DNA of 64,000 nt from Bodo saltans (lineage: Eukaryota; Euglenozoa; Kinetoplastea; Eubodonida; Bodonidae), in NCBI GenBank assembly GCA_001460835.1, contig CYKH01000903.1:12149-76148 (forward strand). Direction: 5' to 3'. Positions 57,601 through 64,000 of the stretch are shown piece after piece. The notes under the pieces were generated by a model. That model was not told where the DNA came from and did no database searches. It worked only from the letters and a program-made list of their open reading frames with translations. The translations under genes were made by a program, and so were the position numbers. The number at the start of each line of letters is the position of its first letter. Within the stretch, counting starts at the first letter, position 1.

Positions 57601-60442
57601 CCGATGGCGCAAGGCGTTCCTACGCTTCTCAGAGCGACTACGGTTGAGAAAGGAGTCAGACTCTAGAAAAGACAAGATGGCCCTGCTGCGCAAACAGTAC
57701 CCGAAAGACGTTTTGGAGAAGGAAAAGAAGCTTGCCCTCATCATTATTTGTAACGACTTCGAGTACGACGAGTCGATGCCACGTTGCTGGGAAACAAAAT
57801 TTGACGACTTCACATCGTTACCAAGGGCTCTCGAGTCCATCGGCTACAAAAGTGAGTTGATGCTCAACCCCTCCCGCACAAACCTTCTTGAAGGTCTCCA
57901 ACGCAGAAAGCAAGAGCAGCTTGCTGTGGACGGCATGCTGTTGGTCCACTACGTTGGTATCGGTGGCCGTGGGTGCTATCATCAGGCACCCTCCATTGCT
58001 ATGCAACTCGCATGGCTCCAAGACACAGAGCGCAGCGCTCGCCTTGACGTCCTGGCCAAGCAGCGCAAGGAAATGCTTGATTATGATGTCGATGAGCAGT
58101 ACGAATGGAATTTGCTGTACGATCAATACAAAGCTGACGTCGAAGAACTTGAGCGGAAAAATGCAAAGAAAAAGAAGAAGAAAGATGCCCAAGTCCAGGT
58201 GATTGTGCTCCCAACTAGGTCCCCTCGCAACAAGGCTCAGTCTGAGGCGTTCATGCTCAGGTGGGATACGACACTCGCTCCCGCTGTTGAATTCCCCCAA
58301 GAAGCAGCTCAAGATGGGTCTACGAAAGATGCAGCTGAGTTTGTTTGCGTCGGGGACAGCCGTGCAATGCTGACTCCGGCCAACACAGTGACCATCCGTG
58401 AAATGAAAGCAATTCTTATGTCTGATCAGCCAAAGCGTGGTGAGCACGTGATCTTTGGAGTGGATTGCTTCCCATTCCCCTCGCCCCAGAACAAAACGAC
58501 TGGATTCGGTGCACTGTATGCGTCGTCTGGAGAGTCCATTAGCGTAGAGTACCGAGAGAAGCAAAGCCTACTGCTCACGTATTACTTGCGACGAAGCATT
58601 CTGGGCTGTGCCGTGGAGTGCTGTCGGGTTGGGAAACACGACCCTCCTACTCACGTTACGATGGAAGTGGCTTCCAAGTATCTCAAGACAAAGCTGGACC
58701 CAACAGAGGGACGGTTTGGCTCTCGTCGTCTACATGTCGAGTGGTTCGGTGAGTATGTGGCCGACATGTACATTGCACATAAAATTCTCCTGAAGAAGGA
58801 CGACCGGCGAAAAATCAAGCAGTCTTTACTGGGCAAACGCACCCAAGCGCGTCTCGAGCTCATCTACGAAGGGCCTGTGCGGAGCGAGGCCAAATTGCAG
58901 ATCCAACAGAGGCTGATGCAAATCCTAAAACTGACGACCCCTATTGACGTGAAACGCCTCGTGGTGGACGACAGCTTCCTCATTCAACTTAGCCAAGCAG
59001 ATTTCAACACTTTGTCGCAGCATCAACTTGCGGCTGCTGATGTGCGTGCACACATCGTGAATGTGGTTTCCGAGCCACTTAAATGTGTGCCAGTCAAGAG
59101 CATCAATGGCGTGTGTCTTCGTGTGACTCCGCAGCAGCCAAAGAAACCTGTTGACAGCTCCGTTGATGGCGAACCTCGAGACTTGAAGCAGCAAGCTCAG
59201 GAGTACTTCGAGGCACAGGAGCGCCGTGTGGTCGAAATTGAGAAGCGCGTATTTGCCCCAATGGTAAAGTTTAGCCACACCACCATTGGCCAGTTCACGA
59301 CATCGACATGCAAGGTACATGCGACGGTATATTTCTACGCTACGGACGACGAGTGCTTGAAGATTGATCGTCACTGCAGGTTGGGGTTCCCGTTTCTTCC
59401 TGATTGTATCGCCGCTAGTGCTCGTATGATGACGGAGAAGGAAACCCAAGAGCTTGAGCACTTTGATAAACTGATTCAAATCGAAGAAGCACGACGCCAA
59501 TCGGAAGCCAAACTGGCCCTCGTCCGTGAAGCTGAAGCGCGTAAGAAAGCAGATGAGGAGATGACAAGGATGTTGCAACGTAAAGAGGTCATTGTGGACA
59601 AAGTGCAACAAATCAAAGGCCTCGGCTCTATCAAACCGGAAGACCTTGACGCTCTCATTGGCGTTCCGCTTGTGGATGCCATGAGCCCAGTGGTTGAGCT
59701 CTTAGCACTTATTGTGACAGCTGCAAACTCGGAGCCTCTGTTGACAGCTGGTTCATTCACCAAAGTGATCGAAGCAGCAAAGCGGATTCAAGGCGCTTTT
59801 AAGGACTCGCGATTTATGACGGCGTGCTTGAAGCTCATGACAACTCTCTCTGGGCTTGGCCCGACAGCTCATCCGATCTGCGCGGCGCTTTTGTTGGACG
59901 TCATTGCTCTTGGTGGTCCAACAGCGTCCGGCGCGGCGCTACGAGCGATGCCGGCAGCCATCGAGGCAATGCACAAGGCTGCAATCAGCCTGTCCACCAC
60001 ACCCGAGCAGATGACTGTTGTTGCTACTTCGTGGCGTTCTGTAGACGTAGACAAACAGCTTTCCGTGACCGTGCTGGAAATGCTCAATGACGTGCAGTGT
60101 CTTCTGACCGACGACGTTGTCGATGGATTTGGAATTGATGCGGTGATGGCAGCAGCTCCTTGCGTGATGTCAAAGTCTGTCAATGCCACTGATGCACTGA
60201 CACAGTTGCTGCGCTTTATCGTTGCCCGGGACATTCTCAACGAGCACGTTGTGTCAGCAGTTGTGGCTGCGGTGTCTCTTGGAGTCGATAGCATTGCAGA
60301 TGTGGATGCCGTTGTGCATCGACTTGGTGTTGCCCCTTGGTCTCCTGAAATTACGGCCCAGTACTTATCGAGCATCCAAAAGTTGGATCCGACTGTGCAG
60401 GCCCAATGGGCTCCACTCACAGTGAAACTCCAAGGGACGTAG
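54671..60442 (+). CDS. 1,923-aa chimera: split kinesin-like motor, two ConA-like domains, IQ motif, caspase-like fold, helical repeats
   Basis: Near the N-terminus a P-loop FYGHSGSGKT (77-86) sits in a kinesin-like context. Two concanavalin/LamG-like domains follow (about 305-450 and 520-670). The later half of a motor seems to resume at about 740-965: HTVFVLRLGDASFTCVDLAS recalls the kinesin SRSH and VDLAGSE steps, then NSSLAKLDKLLL echoes NKSL. An IQ motif (VIQKLVRWRKAFLR, about 972) comes next. A caspase-like region (about 1020-1290) starts LALIIICNDFEYDE and has LLVHYVGIGGRG where active enzymes have YxSGHG, so the catalytic His is lost; VDCFPF is the Cys-side counterpart. Coiled coil and ARM-like helices finish the protein. 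Kinesin and caspase assignments are by eye. Motility or proteolysis is unlikely; a calmodulin-binding cytoskeletal scaffold is a guess. Confidence 0.65.
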   Translation: MSQILRCSPQPVGIDDVRDATLHISDGSVTVDGQDDSLYKDMHHYFPQSTEDPLVVASIKAQLVPAIVARQNVVALFYGHSGSGKTCLTEQVLPAVLEGLKTAVVSADEAYQEAMNMGMEDVSVRRSMSPSTSPLPNKTSLASPTPSGQLDSDTNVAAGETKREARKSLKSVKSSLGQSARGAAQSKYSLMLARMPRNTAAVEMAHVDSRAIGSPRPLLPRLQSVIPEVVVSPQKDDTASPSRWRQILERAKSPIALAAGSLTSLGPKNGRSLGDHLFPNFVGESRLSVEPVHELDKVLKDAAKALSISFWVQVDDPAHQQCLMHFYDAHEPNYCVSVLANTNDMGLEEAGCTLVTIRDSHGKRMESAFNTNMEDGRWHFVDIQVSPGDKTLQMIIDDKVGRVKASVIDNVSSFHDQRPKVGIIGAYSEPAADGTRNDTALLKGSIMDLMFTEMKSGKRVAGYNLRSSELGVQDVAFTMPNLEGPVEFLPRYFPQTSPSFDGYDRFVNLGQIGDLGLMVAGTKIDVTFRTSITNEKMCLMGVSDSVGKHPGFGIELNTNAHNQLQRYMVSFWLQDRHGQLVRATSEMGTAFDDRWHTISITIVDNDPAYKFKVRLDGRHCECTVFAQGLPKEFGSFTQFVSLGGFHQKGDIWRHFKGSIKFASVSRIHEEVEEPLATWQLNEGPGAVIAMDATSHGLCGVYYVRTGVKGSHFFPTDSSTGGDIADESTTHKGTTRYNNNMVSMAFCEIRTEIDAVGAVREFVVNLLTGRRSNELETVPFNAFNPRSAMGDHRVFHTIQEEWYQRVVPNDYMSVFKSGLARMEDSATTHTVFVLRLGDASFTCVDLASLKKSPKAIFSPTQLTWSDAVAIYGNENKIHFSINSSLAKLDKLLLKCGSRPQLFKRSIMQRTSTKVVSDNMLVNVLAFALLASQESAQLMQCHLISPRAKATEALHSLLLVRRMRAQDRLHAAMVIQKLVRWRKAFLRFSERLRLRKESDSRKDKMALLRKQYPKDVLEKEKKLALIIICNDFEYDESMPRCWETKFDDFTSLPRALESIGYKSELMLNPSRTNLLEGLQRRKQEQLAVDGMLLVHYVGIGGRGCYHQAPSIAMQLAWLQDTERSARLDVLAKQRKEMLDYDVDEQYEWNLLYDQYKADVEELERKNAKKKKKKDAQVQVIVLPTRSPRNKAQSEAFMLRWDTTLAPAVEFPQEAAQDGSTKDAAEFVCVGDSRAMLTPANTVTIREMKAILMSDQPKRGEHVIFGVDCFPFPSPQNKTTGFGALYASSGESISVEYREKQSLLLTYYLRRSILGCAVECCRVGKHDPPTHVTMEVASKYLKTKLDPTEGRFGSRRLHVEWFGEYVADMYIAHKILLKKDDRRKIKQSLLGKRTQARLELIYEGPVRSEAKLQIQQRLMQILKLTTPIDVKRLVVDDSFLIQLSQADFNTLSQHQLAAADVRAHIVNVVSEPLKCVPVKSINGVCLRVTPQQPKKPVDSSVDGEPRDLKQQAQEYFEAQERRVVEIEKRVFAPMVKFSHTTIGQFTTSTCKVHATVYFYATDDECLKIDRHCRLGFPFLPDCIAASARMMTEKETQELEHFDKLIQIEEARRQSEAKLALVREAEARKKADEEMTRMLQRKEVIVDKVQQIKGLGSIKPEDLDALIGVPLVDAMSPVVELLALIVTAANSEPLLTAGSFTKVIEAAKRIQGAFKDSRFMTACLKLMTTLSGLGPTAHPICAALLLDVIALGGPTASGAALRAMPAAIEAMHKAAISLSTTPEQMTVVATSWRSVDVDKQLSVTVLEMLNDVQCLLTDDVVDGFGIDAVMAAAPCVMSKSVNATDALTQLLRFIVARDILNEHVVSAVVAAVSLGVDSIADVDAVVHRLGVAPWSPEITAQYLSSIQKLDPTVQAQWAPLTVKLQGT

Positions 60443-60575
60443 TAGCTGTTGTTGTTACTTTACTTTGTATGTACGCTTCCTTACTCAACCATTTCCCTCG
60501 TGCCTGTTGTGATGTTAGTATCGGCATATTGCAGTGCAGTGTCCTTTGTTTTTTGTTATGGAAGCAAGATACAGC

Positions 60576-60947
60576 ATGCGCCTGTTGACGCACAATCTTC
60601 TTTGCTGCGTCAAGTGCCAGCACTATCCGTTAGACGTGAGGGCCACCGATATTGCCCCAGCCGAGGCGCCGTTCGATGCGGACTTTGTGAGGCGTATGCT
60701 CAACCGTGTCACGTACGCATACCTTGTGGACGCCTTCGAATCACTTCACAGCCATCCTGCTTTGCAAAGTGTTGCATCCCTTCCGCCAACATTGGAGGAG
60801 GTTGACCTCAGTGATGAATCTACGCAGCTGCGAGACATTCACTTTGCGCTGAATGCCTTTGCCGTCCGAAACGGCGCGCTGACGTGCTCTAAGTGCGAGA
60901 CCACCTTCCCGATTAATGAGTTTATCCCTAACATGCTGGTTGAGTAA
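60576..60947 (+). CDS. TRM112: TRM112 methyltransferase activator
   Basis: The 123-aa protein begins MRLLTHNLLCCVKCQHYPL, the standard TRM112 start (M.LLTHN.L.C), and ends NGALTCSKCETTFPINEFIP, the standard C-terminal zinc arm (L.C...GR.FPI..GIPNML). The four zinc cysteines seem present as Cys 11, Cys 14 and the Cys pair near the end. TRM112 activates and stabilises several methyltransferases for tRNA, rRNA and translation factor eRF1. An earlier in-frame ATG at 60558 would add six residues before the conserved start; the ATG at 60576 is preferred by family alignment. Confidence 0.93.
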   Translation: MRLLTHNLLCCVKCQHYPLDVRATDIAPAEAPFDADFVRRMLNRVTYAYLVDAFESLHSHPALQSVASLPPTLEEVDLSDESTQLRDIHFALNAFAVRNGALTCSKCETTFPINEFIPNMLVE

Positions 60948-61047
60948 AGACTAAGGACGACCGCTACTCCGAAATTCCTGTTGTAGTGTCCCAAGCACGT
61001 ATTATCTCTTTCCATTGAATCTCTCTTGATAACATAATCACATAGCG

Positions 61048-62397
61048 ATGAAGACTCGCAATATCTCGCTCTTAGATCGTGTGCACGAGCATGTCCAGCT
61101 GCCGCCTCTTGTTGTTCGGGCGATGGACACACCGCAATTTCAGCGACTACGTGGCCTCAAGCAGCTTGGTGCTTCCAGCTACTTGTATCCTGGGGCCGTG
61201 CACACACGGTTTGAGCACAGCATCGGAGTTGCTCATATGGCACGCTCGTTTTTGTCGATTATTCAAGAGAAGCAGCCAGAGCTATGCATCACGCGGCAAA
61301 ACATTGAACATGCAATGCTGGCCGGGTTGTATCACGACGTTGGCCACGGACCATTCTCACATCTCTTTGAAGACGCGATTGCGCCGCACTGTGGGGGTGC
61401 GTTTTGTCATGAAGAAATGTCGCAAAAGCTGGCACAACAAGCGTTGGAGAGTTTGATAGGCGCACCTGAGCTTAAGGAGGTCCTTTCACTCATGGCCGGA
61501 TGCAACAGAGACATCTTTCCTCACGCGTCCGTTATCAGCAACAAACGTAATGGTATTGACGTTGACCGTTTGGACTACTTCTTGCGCGACTCCCTCTGTT
61601 GTTTTGGCAAGCCTACTGTTGACGTTAGGGCTCAACGACTCTTCCAGACCGCACGCATTTTGCGTGACCCTGCGTCAAATGAATGGATCGTTGCGTTTGA
61701 AGAAAAGATGGCGATTGCGATCAGAGAACTGTTTTCACTGCGCGCTAAGCTGCACAAGCAAGTCTACCAACATCACGTCACGAAAGCAGTAGGGCACATG
61801 ATTGCTGATGCGTTCCGACTTGCAGTGCCACACTTCCGTATCGGTGGACTATCGTTGCCGGAATGTGTTGCATCACCTGAACATTTCTTAGGACTAGGTG
61901 ATTGGATTTTTGAGGCCATTGAGCACGATCCAAATCCACAGCTTCTCGCTGCGAAACAAGTCATTAAGCGGCTTCGGTCGCGTGACTTGTACAAATTGAT
62001 TTGTGCTTGCACTCTCCGGACAGGAGTGAAGCTCTCAAGCAAAGAAATTACTGCAAGCATTGCCCAGCGACTTCCCCATGCAGCAGACCAACAACCAGCA
62101 GATCAACAACTGCAAGACTTCATTGCTGATGTAGTGGTCATCAATCACGGGACGAAAGATAAAGATCCGCTACAGTTTGTGACGTTTTTTAACCCAAAAA
62201 GAACTGAGCCGATGCCCTCCTTCGTTGCCGCGAACAGCAGCCCGTTGTTCTGTCCCATGTCCTTTGAGGAGAGAACAGTAATGATCTTCCAACGACGGCC
62301 CTCGATAGAGTCCCGCGCCGCAGTTGACGACTGGACGCAGTGGGCAACCAGCTGTGGACTTATTGAGTCACAGCTGCCCTTTTTTAACGCCTCATGA
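61048..62397 (+). CDS. SAMHD1-like HD-domain dNTP triphosphohydrolase
   Basis: The 449-aa protein matches SAMHD1 step by step: DTPQFQRLRGLKQLGASSY, then PGAVHTRFEHSIGV with the first metal His (57), AGLYHDVGHGPFSHLFED with HD (96-97), FCHEE equal to the TH-E His, and GIDVDRLDYFLRD with the late metal Asp. All four metal ligands are in place, so dNTP hydrolysis to nucleoside and triphosphate is expected. The SAM domain of vertebrate SAMHD1 is missing. Trypanosomatids carry related HD enzymes affecting dNTP pools; other substrates are possible. Confidence 0.88.
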   Translation: MKTRNISLLDRVHEHVQLPPLVVRAMDTPQFQRLRGLKQLGASSYLYPGAVHTRFEHSIGVAHMARSFLSIIQEKQPELCITRQNIEHAMLAGLYHDVGHGPFSHLFEDAIAPHCGGAFCHEEMSQKLAQQALESLIGAPELKEVLSLMAGCNRDIFPHASVISNKRNGIDVDRLDYFLRDSLCCFGKPTVDVRAQRLFQTARILRDPASNEWIVAFEEKMAIAIRELFSLRAKLHKQVYQHHVTKAVGHMIADAFRLAVPHFRIGGLSLPECVASPEHFLGLGDWIFEAIEHDPNPQLLAAKQVIKRLRSRDLYKLICACTLRTGVKLSSKEITASIAQRLPHAADQQPADQQLQDFIADVVVINHGTKDKDPLQFVTFFNPKRTEPMPSFVAANSSPLFCPMSFEERTVMIFQRRPSIESRAAVDDWTQWATSCGLIESQLPFFNAS

Positions 62398-62514
62398 CCA
62401 TCACCCTACCTAATGAGTGATTCACTGTCTCTTTGTCAAGTATTTTTTTTGAAGTCGATCCTTCGTTCTGTACTTGTCGACCGTCAAGAATAGGAGTCAC
62501 TGTAGAATCGTCTG

Positions 62515-63348
62515 ATGCCTGGCAACCGCCCTCCGATACTGCAGCGTGCTGCGCGGCAATCTGAGTTCTCTGACGAGTTTGAAACGGAGTCGCAACTTGT
62601 TGCGTCTTCAACTCGGGTTGAGAATCCTTTGCAGCGCGCAAGAAGGAGAAGGGAATACGAGCATGAACAGCACATGACAAAAATACGGCGCGAGATGGAG
62701 CAGCAACGTGAAGTCCTAGATCAACTTCTTCACCCAGCCGGCATCGAGGAGCGCATGAAAGAGTTCAGGGCACGCGAACGAGAACTCAGAATTGAACGAG
62801 AAGAAAGGATTCGAGTTCGTTATGAAAAATCCAACGCGGCGAAAGCAGCAAGGACTGCTGACACACATTTGCCGCAACCTCCATCAAAGCCGAAACCCCC
62901 TGGGCACCTCCCCCCGATGCTGGACTCGCAAGATTTCGCATTACGAGACTTGAGGAATGCCCAGGCGAAGGAAACCCTCATCGAAGTAAAGAAAGCCAAA
63001 CAGCATGCCCTTGTGAATAGTGCCACAAAGACTGTAGTGCGCAGGATTTTGGAGAGCGGAGAGGACCGAAAAGGATTTGTGCGCCTTGAAGCAACGCTCA
63101 TTCAGCAATTTGCACGCATGGCCGTATCGCGCAGATTCGTTCGTCGGCAACATCAACGCTCTATGAGCCCAATGGTGCTTAGTTTGGTTCCTCGAAGGCC
63201 GCAAGATACCGCATCAGGACCGCAGAACTCAGAAGTCTTGGACATGGTGCGTGAAGTCGTGACCGAAGCCATTGACAATGCAAAGATCCTTCTCACAAAA
63301 GAGTACGTGATGAACGACACGAGGCTTCACTCGAAACTACGTCAATGA
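62515..63348 (+). CDS. Coiled-coil protein, unknown
   Basis: The 277-aa protein is mostly charged coiled coil (about 40-120, RRRREYEHEQHMTKIRREME and RMKEFRARERELRIEREERI), a Pro-rich hinge and a second helical part (about 155-200). It is very basic. No domain is recognised. Flagellar or centriolar coiled-coil proteins share the style, but this is only composition. Confidence 0.7.
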   Translation: MPGNRPPILQRAARQSEFSDEFETESQLVASSTRVENPLQRARRRREYEHEQHMTKIRREMEQQREVLDQLLHPAGIEERMKEFRARERELRIEREERIRVRYEKSNAAKAARTADTHLPQPPSKPKPPGHLPPMLDSQDFALRDLRNAQAKETLIEVKKAKQHALVNSATKTVVRRILESGEDRKGFVRLEATLIQQFARMAVSRRFVRRQHQRSMSPMVLSLVPRRPQDTASGPQNSEVLDMVREVVTEAIDNAKILLTKEYVMNDTRLHSKLRQ

Positions 63349-63430
63349 TTGTGCATTACAGTATTACAATCAAAATGAATTGTGTGAAACGTATTCCTTT
63401 TCAATGTCGTTGCATGTCGTCATACATATT

Positions 63431-63450
63431 GTGTTGTTTCTTTATCACAG
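63431..63450 (+). promoter_or_regulatory. Likely spliced-leader acceptor
   Basis: The tract gtgttgtttctttatcac ends with AG at 63449-63450, 14 bases before ATG 63465. Confidence 0.6.
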
Positions 63451-63464
63451 AGGTGTGTGAGCAG

Positions 63465-64000
63465 ATGATTTCCCAATTTCTTTATCGTTGCAAAGCAGCA
63501 ATTGCGGCAGGCCAGCTCCATCCAAAGATCGTCCTTGGGAATGAAGGCGGTGATATGGACAGCATCGTTGGTAGCGTCTACCTCGCCTACCTTCTGACAC
63601 AAGTCGACGGAGGTGATGACCCTGTAGTGCCATACCTTAATTTTATTCTTGACGACGTGCCTCTTCGCAATGATGTTGTCAAGCTCCTCGCTGAGGAGGG
63701 CATTGATACTGCTCTTTTTCAATCAGTGGTCCAGTCGCCGTCAGAGCTTGCACTTCCTGCCAGATGCTCAGAGATCACGCTGTTTGATCATAATGTGTTA
63801 GCGCCTCATCAACGCGAGTGGGATGCGTTGGTCAAGCGTGTCGTGGACCACCACGTTGATGAACAGCGATATCCTTCTCAGTGCACTTTGTATGAAGTGG
63901 CTGCTGTGGGATCTGCGTCAACTCTCGTTGTGGAGCTGTTTGACCGCCGCAACGTTGCGATCCCATCCCCGAAGGTTCTTCTTGCTCCCATTGTACTCGA
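63465..64000 (+). CDS. PPX1: PPX1-type exopolyphosphatase (DHH family), 5' part, runs off the window
   Basis: The ORF is open from ATG 63465 to the end of the window (178 codons seen). It shows the DHH-family steps: VLGNEGGDMDSIVGSVYLAY (N-x4-D-x-DS), LFDHN and VVDHHVDE. This is the metal-binding set of yeast Ppx1, the exopolyphosphatase that trims polyphosphate from the end; kinetoplastids have a PPX1 in cytosol and acidocalcisomes. The DHHA2 substrate domain must lie beyond the window. Confidence 0.88.
   Translation, partial: MISQFLYRCKAAIAAGQLHPKIVLGNEGGDMDSIVGSVYLAYLLTQVDGGDDPVVPYLNFILDDVPLRNDVVKLLAEEGIDTALFQSVVQSPSELALPARCSEITLFDHNVLAPHQREWDALVKRVVDHHVDEQRYPSQCTLYEVAAVGSASTLVVELFDRRNVAIPSPKVLLAPIVL

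Noticed and set aside
1-64000. Long ORFs on the minus strand
   Set aside because: All lie opposite better + strand genes, lack domains and follow codon complementarity; none has neighbouring splice-acceptor tracts in the right orientation.
1-64000. tRNA, rRNA, snRNA, CRISPR, transposon or virus-derived element
   Set aside because: No hallmark was seen: no cloverleaf-like region, no direct-repeat array with spacers, no reverse transcriptase, integrase, transposase or capsid motif in the translations.

Overview
The window reads as nuclear DNA of a kinetoplastid flagellate, most likely a free-living bodonid such as Bodo saltans (inference). All supported protein genes lie on the + strand with no strand switch over 64 kb. 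None needs a cis-intron. The gaps between genes are mostly 100-300 bp and end in a pyrimidine tract plus AG just before the ATG, as expected for polycistronic transcription with spliced-leader trans-splicing. The gene content agrees: a kinetoplastid-type receptor adenylate cyclase, DPY-30/RIIa docking proteins, a TIM50-like phosphatase, a PPX1-type exopolyphosphatase and mitochondrial enzymes and ribosomal proteins.

Layout. 1-2.1 kb: 3' end of an adenylate cyclase, a 2 x 289 bp tandem repeat and the truncated end of a twin-CX9C gene. 2.4-11 kb: FHA-kinase, a zinc-motif protein, a docking protein with two globin-like domains, a kinesin-14. 11.2-20.8 kb: a giant multi-pass membrane protein broken by a 112 bp duplication. 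21-25 kb: TPR protein, membrane protein, small ubiquitin-like protein, mitoribosomal uL29m. 25.4-30.1 kb: a double AMP-deaminase-like protein without catalytic residues. 30-41 kb: enoyl-CoA reductase, unknowns, an ISY1-like splicing factor cut by a 300 N assembly gap, an RNase II-type exonuclease, ARL5-like GTPase and a GT61-like glycosyltransferase. 41-45 kb: basic protein, PhyH-like protein, isobutyryl-CoA dehydrogenase, EME1-like protein. 45-47 kb: decayed tandem copies of an unknown sequence. 47-64 kb: double-RIIa protein, a degenerate cyclic-nucleotide phosphodiesterase, FYVE-vWA protein, TIM50, a 1,923-aa kinesin/ConA/IQ/caspase-like chimera, TRM112, SAMHD1-like dNTPase and PPX1.

Two themes stand out. 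First, several long, otherwise intact genes keep an enzyme fold but have lost its catalytic residues: AMP deaminase twice in one protein, a phosphodiesterase, a phytanoyl-CoA dioxygenase, globin and probably kinesin and caspase. Second, direct tandem duplications recur (293, 112, 50, 163 and about 175 bp periods). Three break reading frames that become exactly whole when one copy is discounted, so they are either assembly faults or very recent mutations. Neighbouring genes in kinetoplastid arrays need not share function, so the clustering of cyclic-AMP-related proteins is only suggestive.
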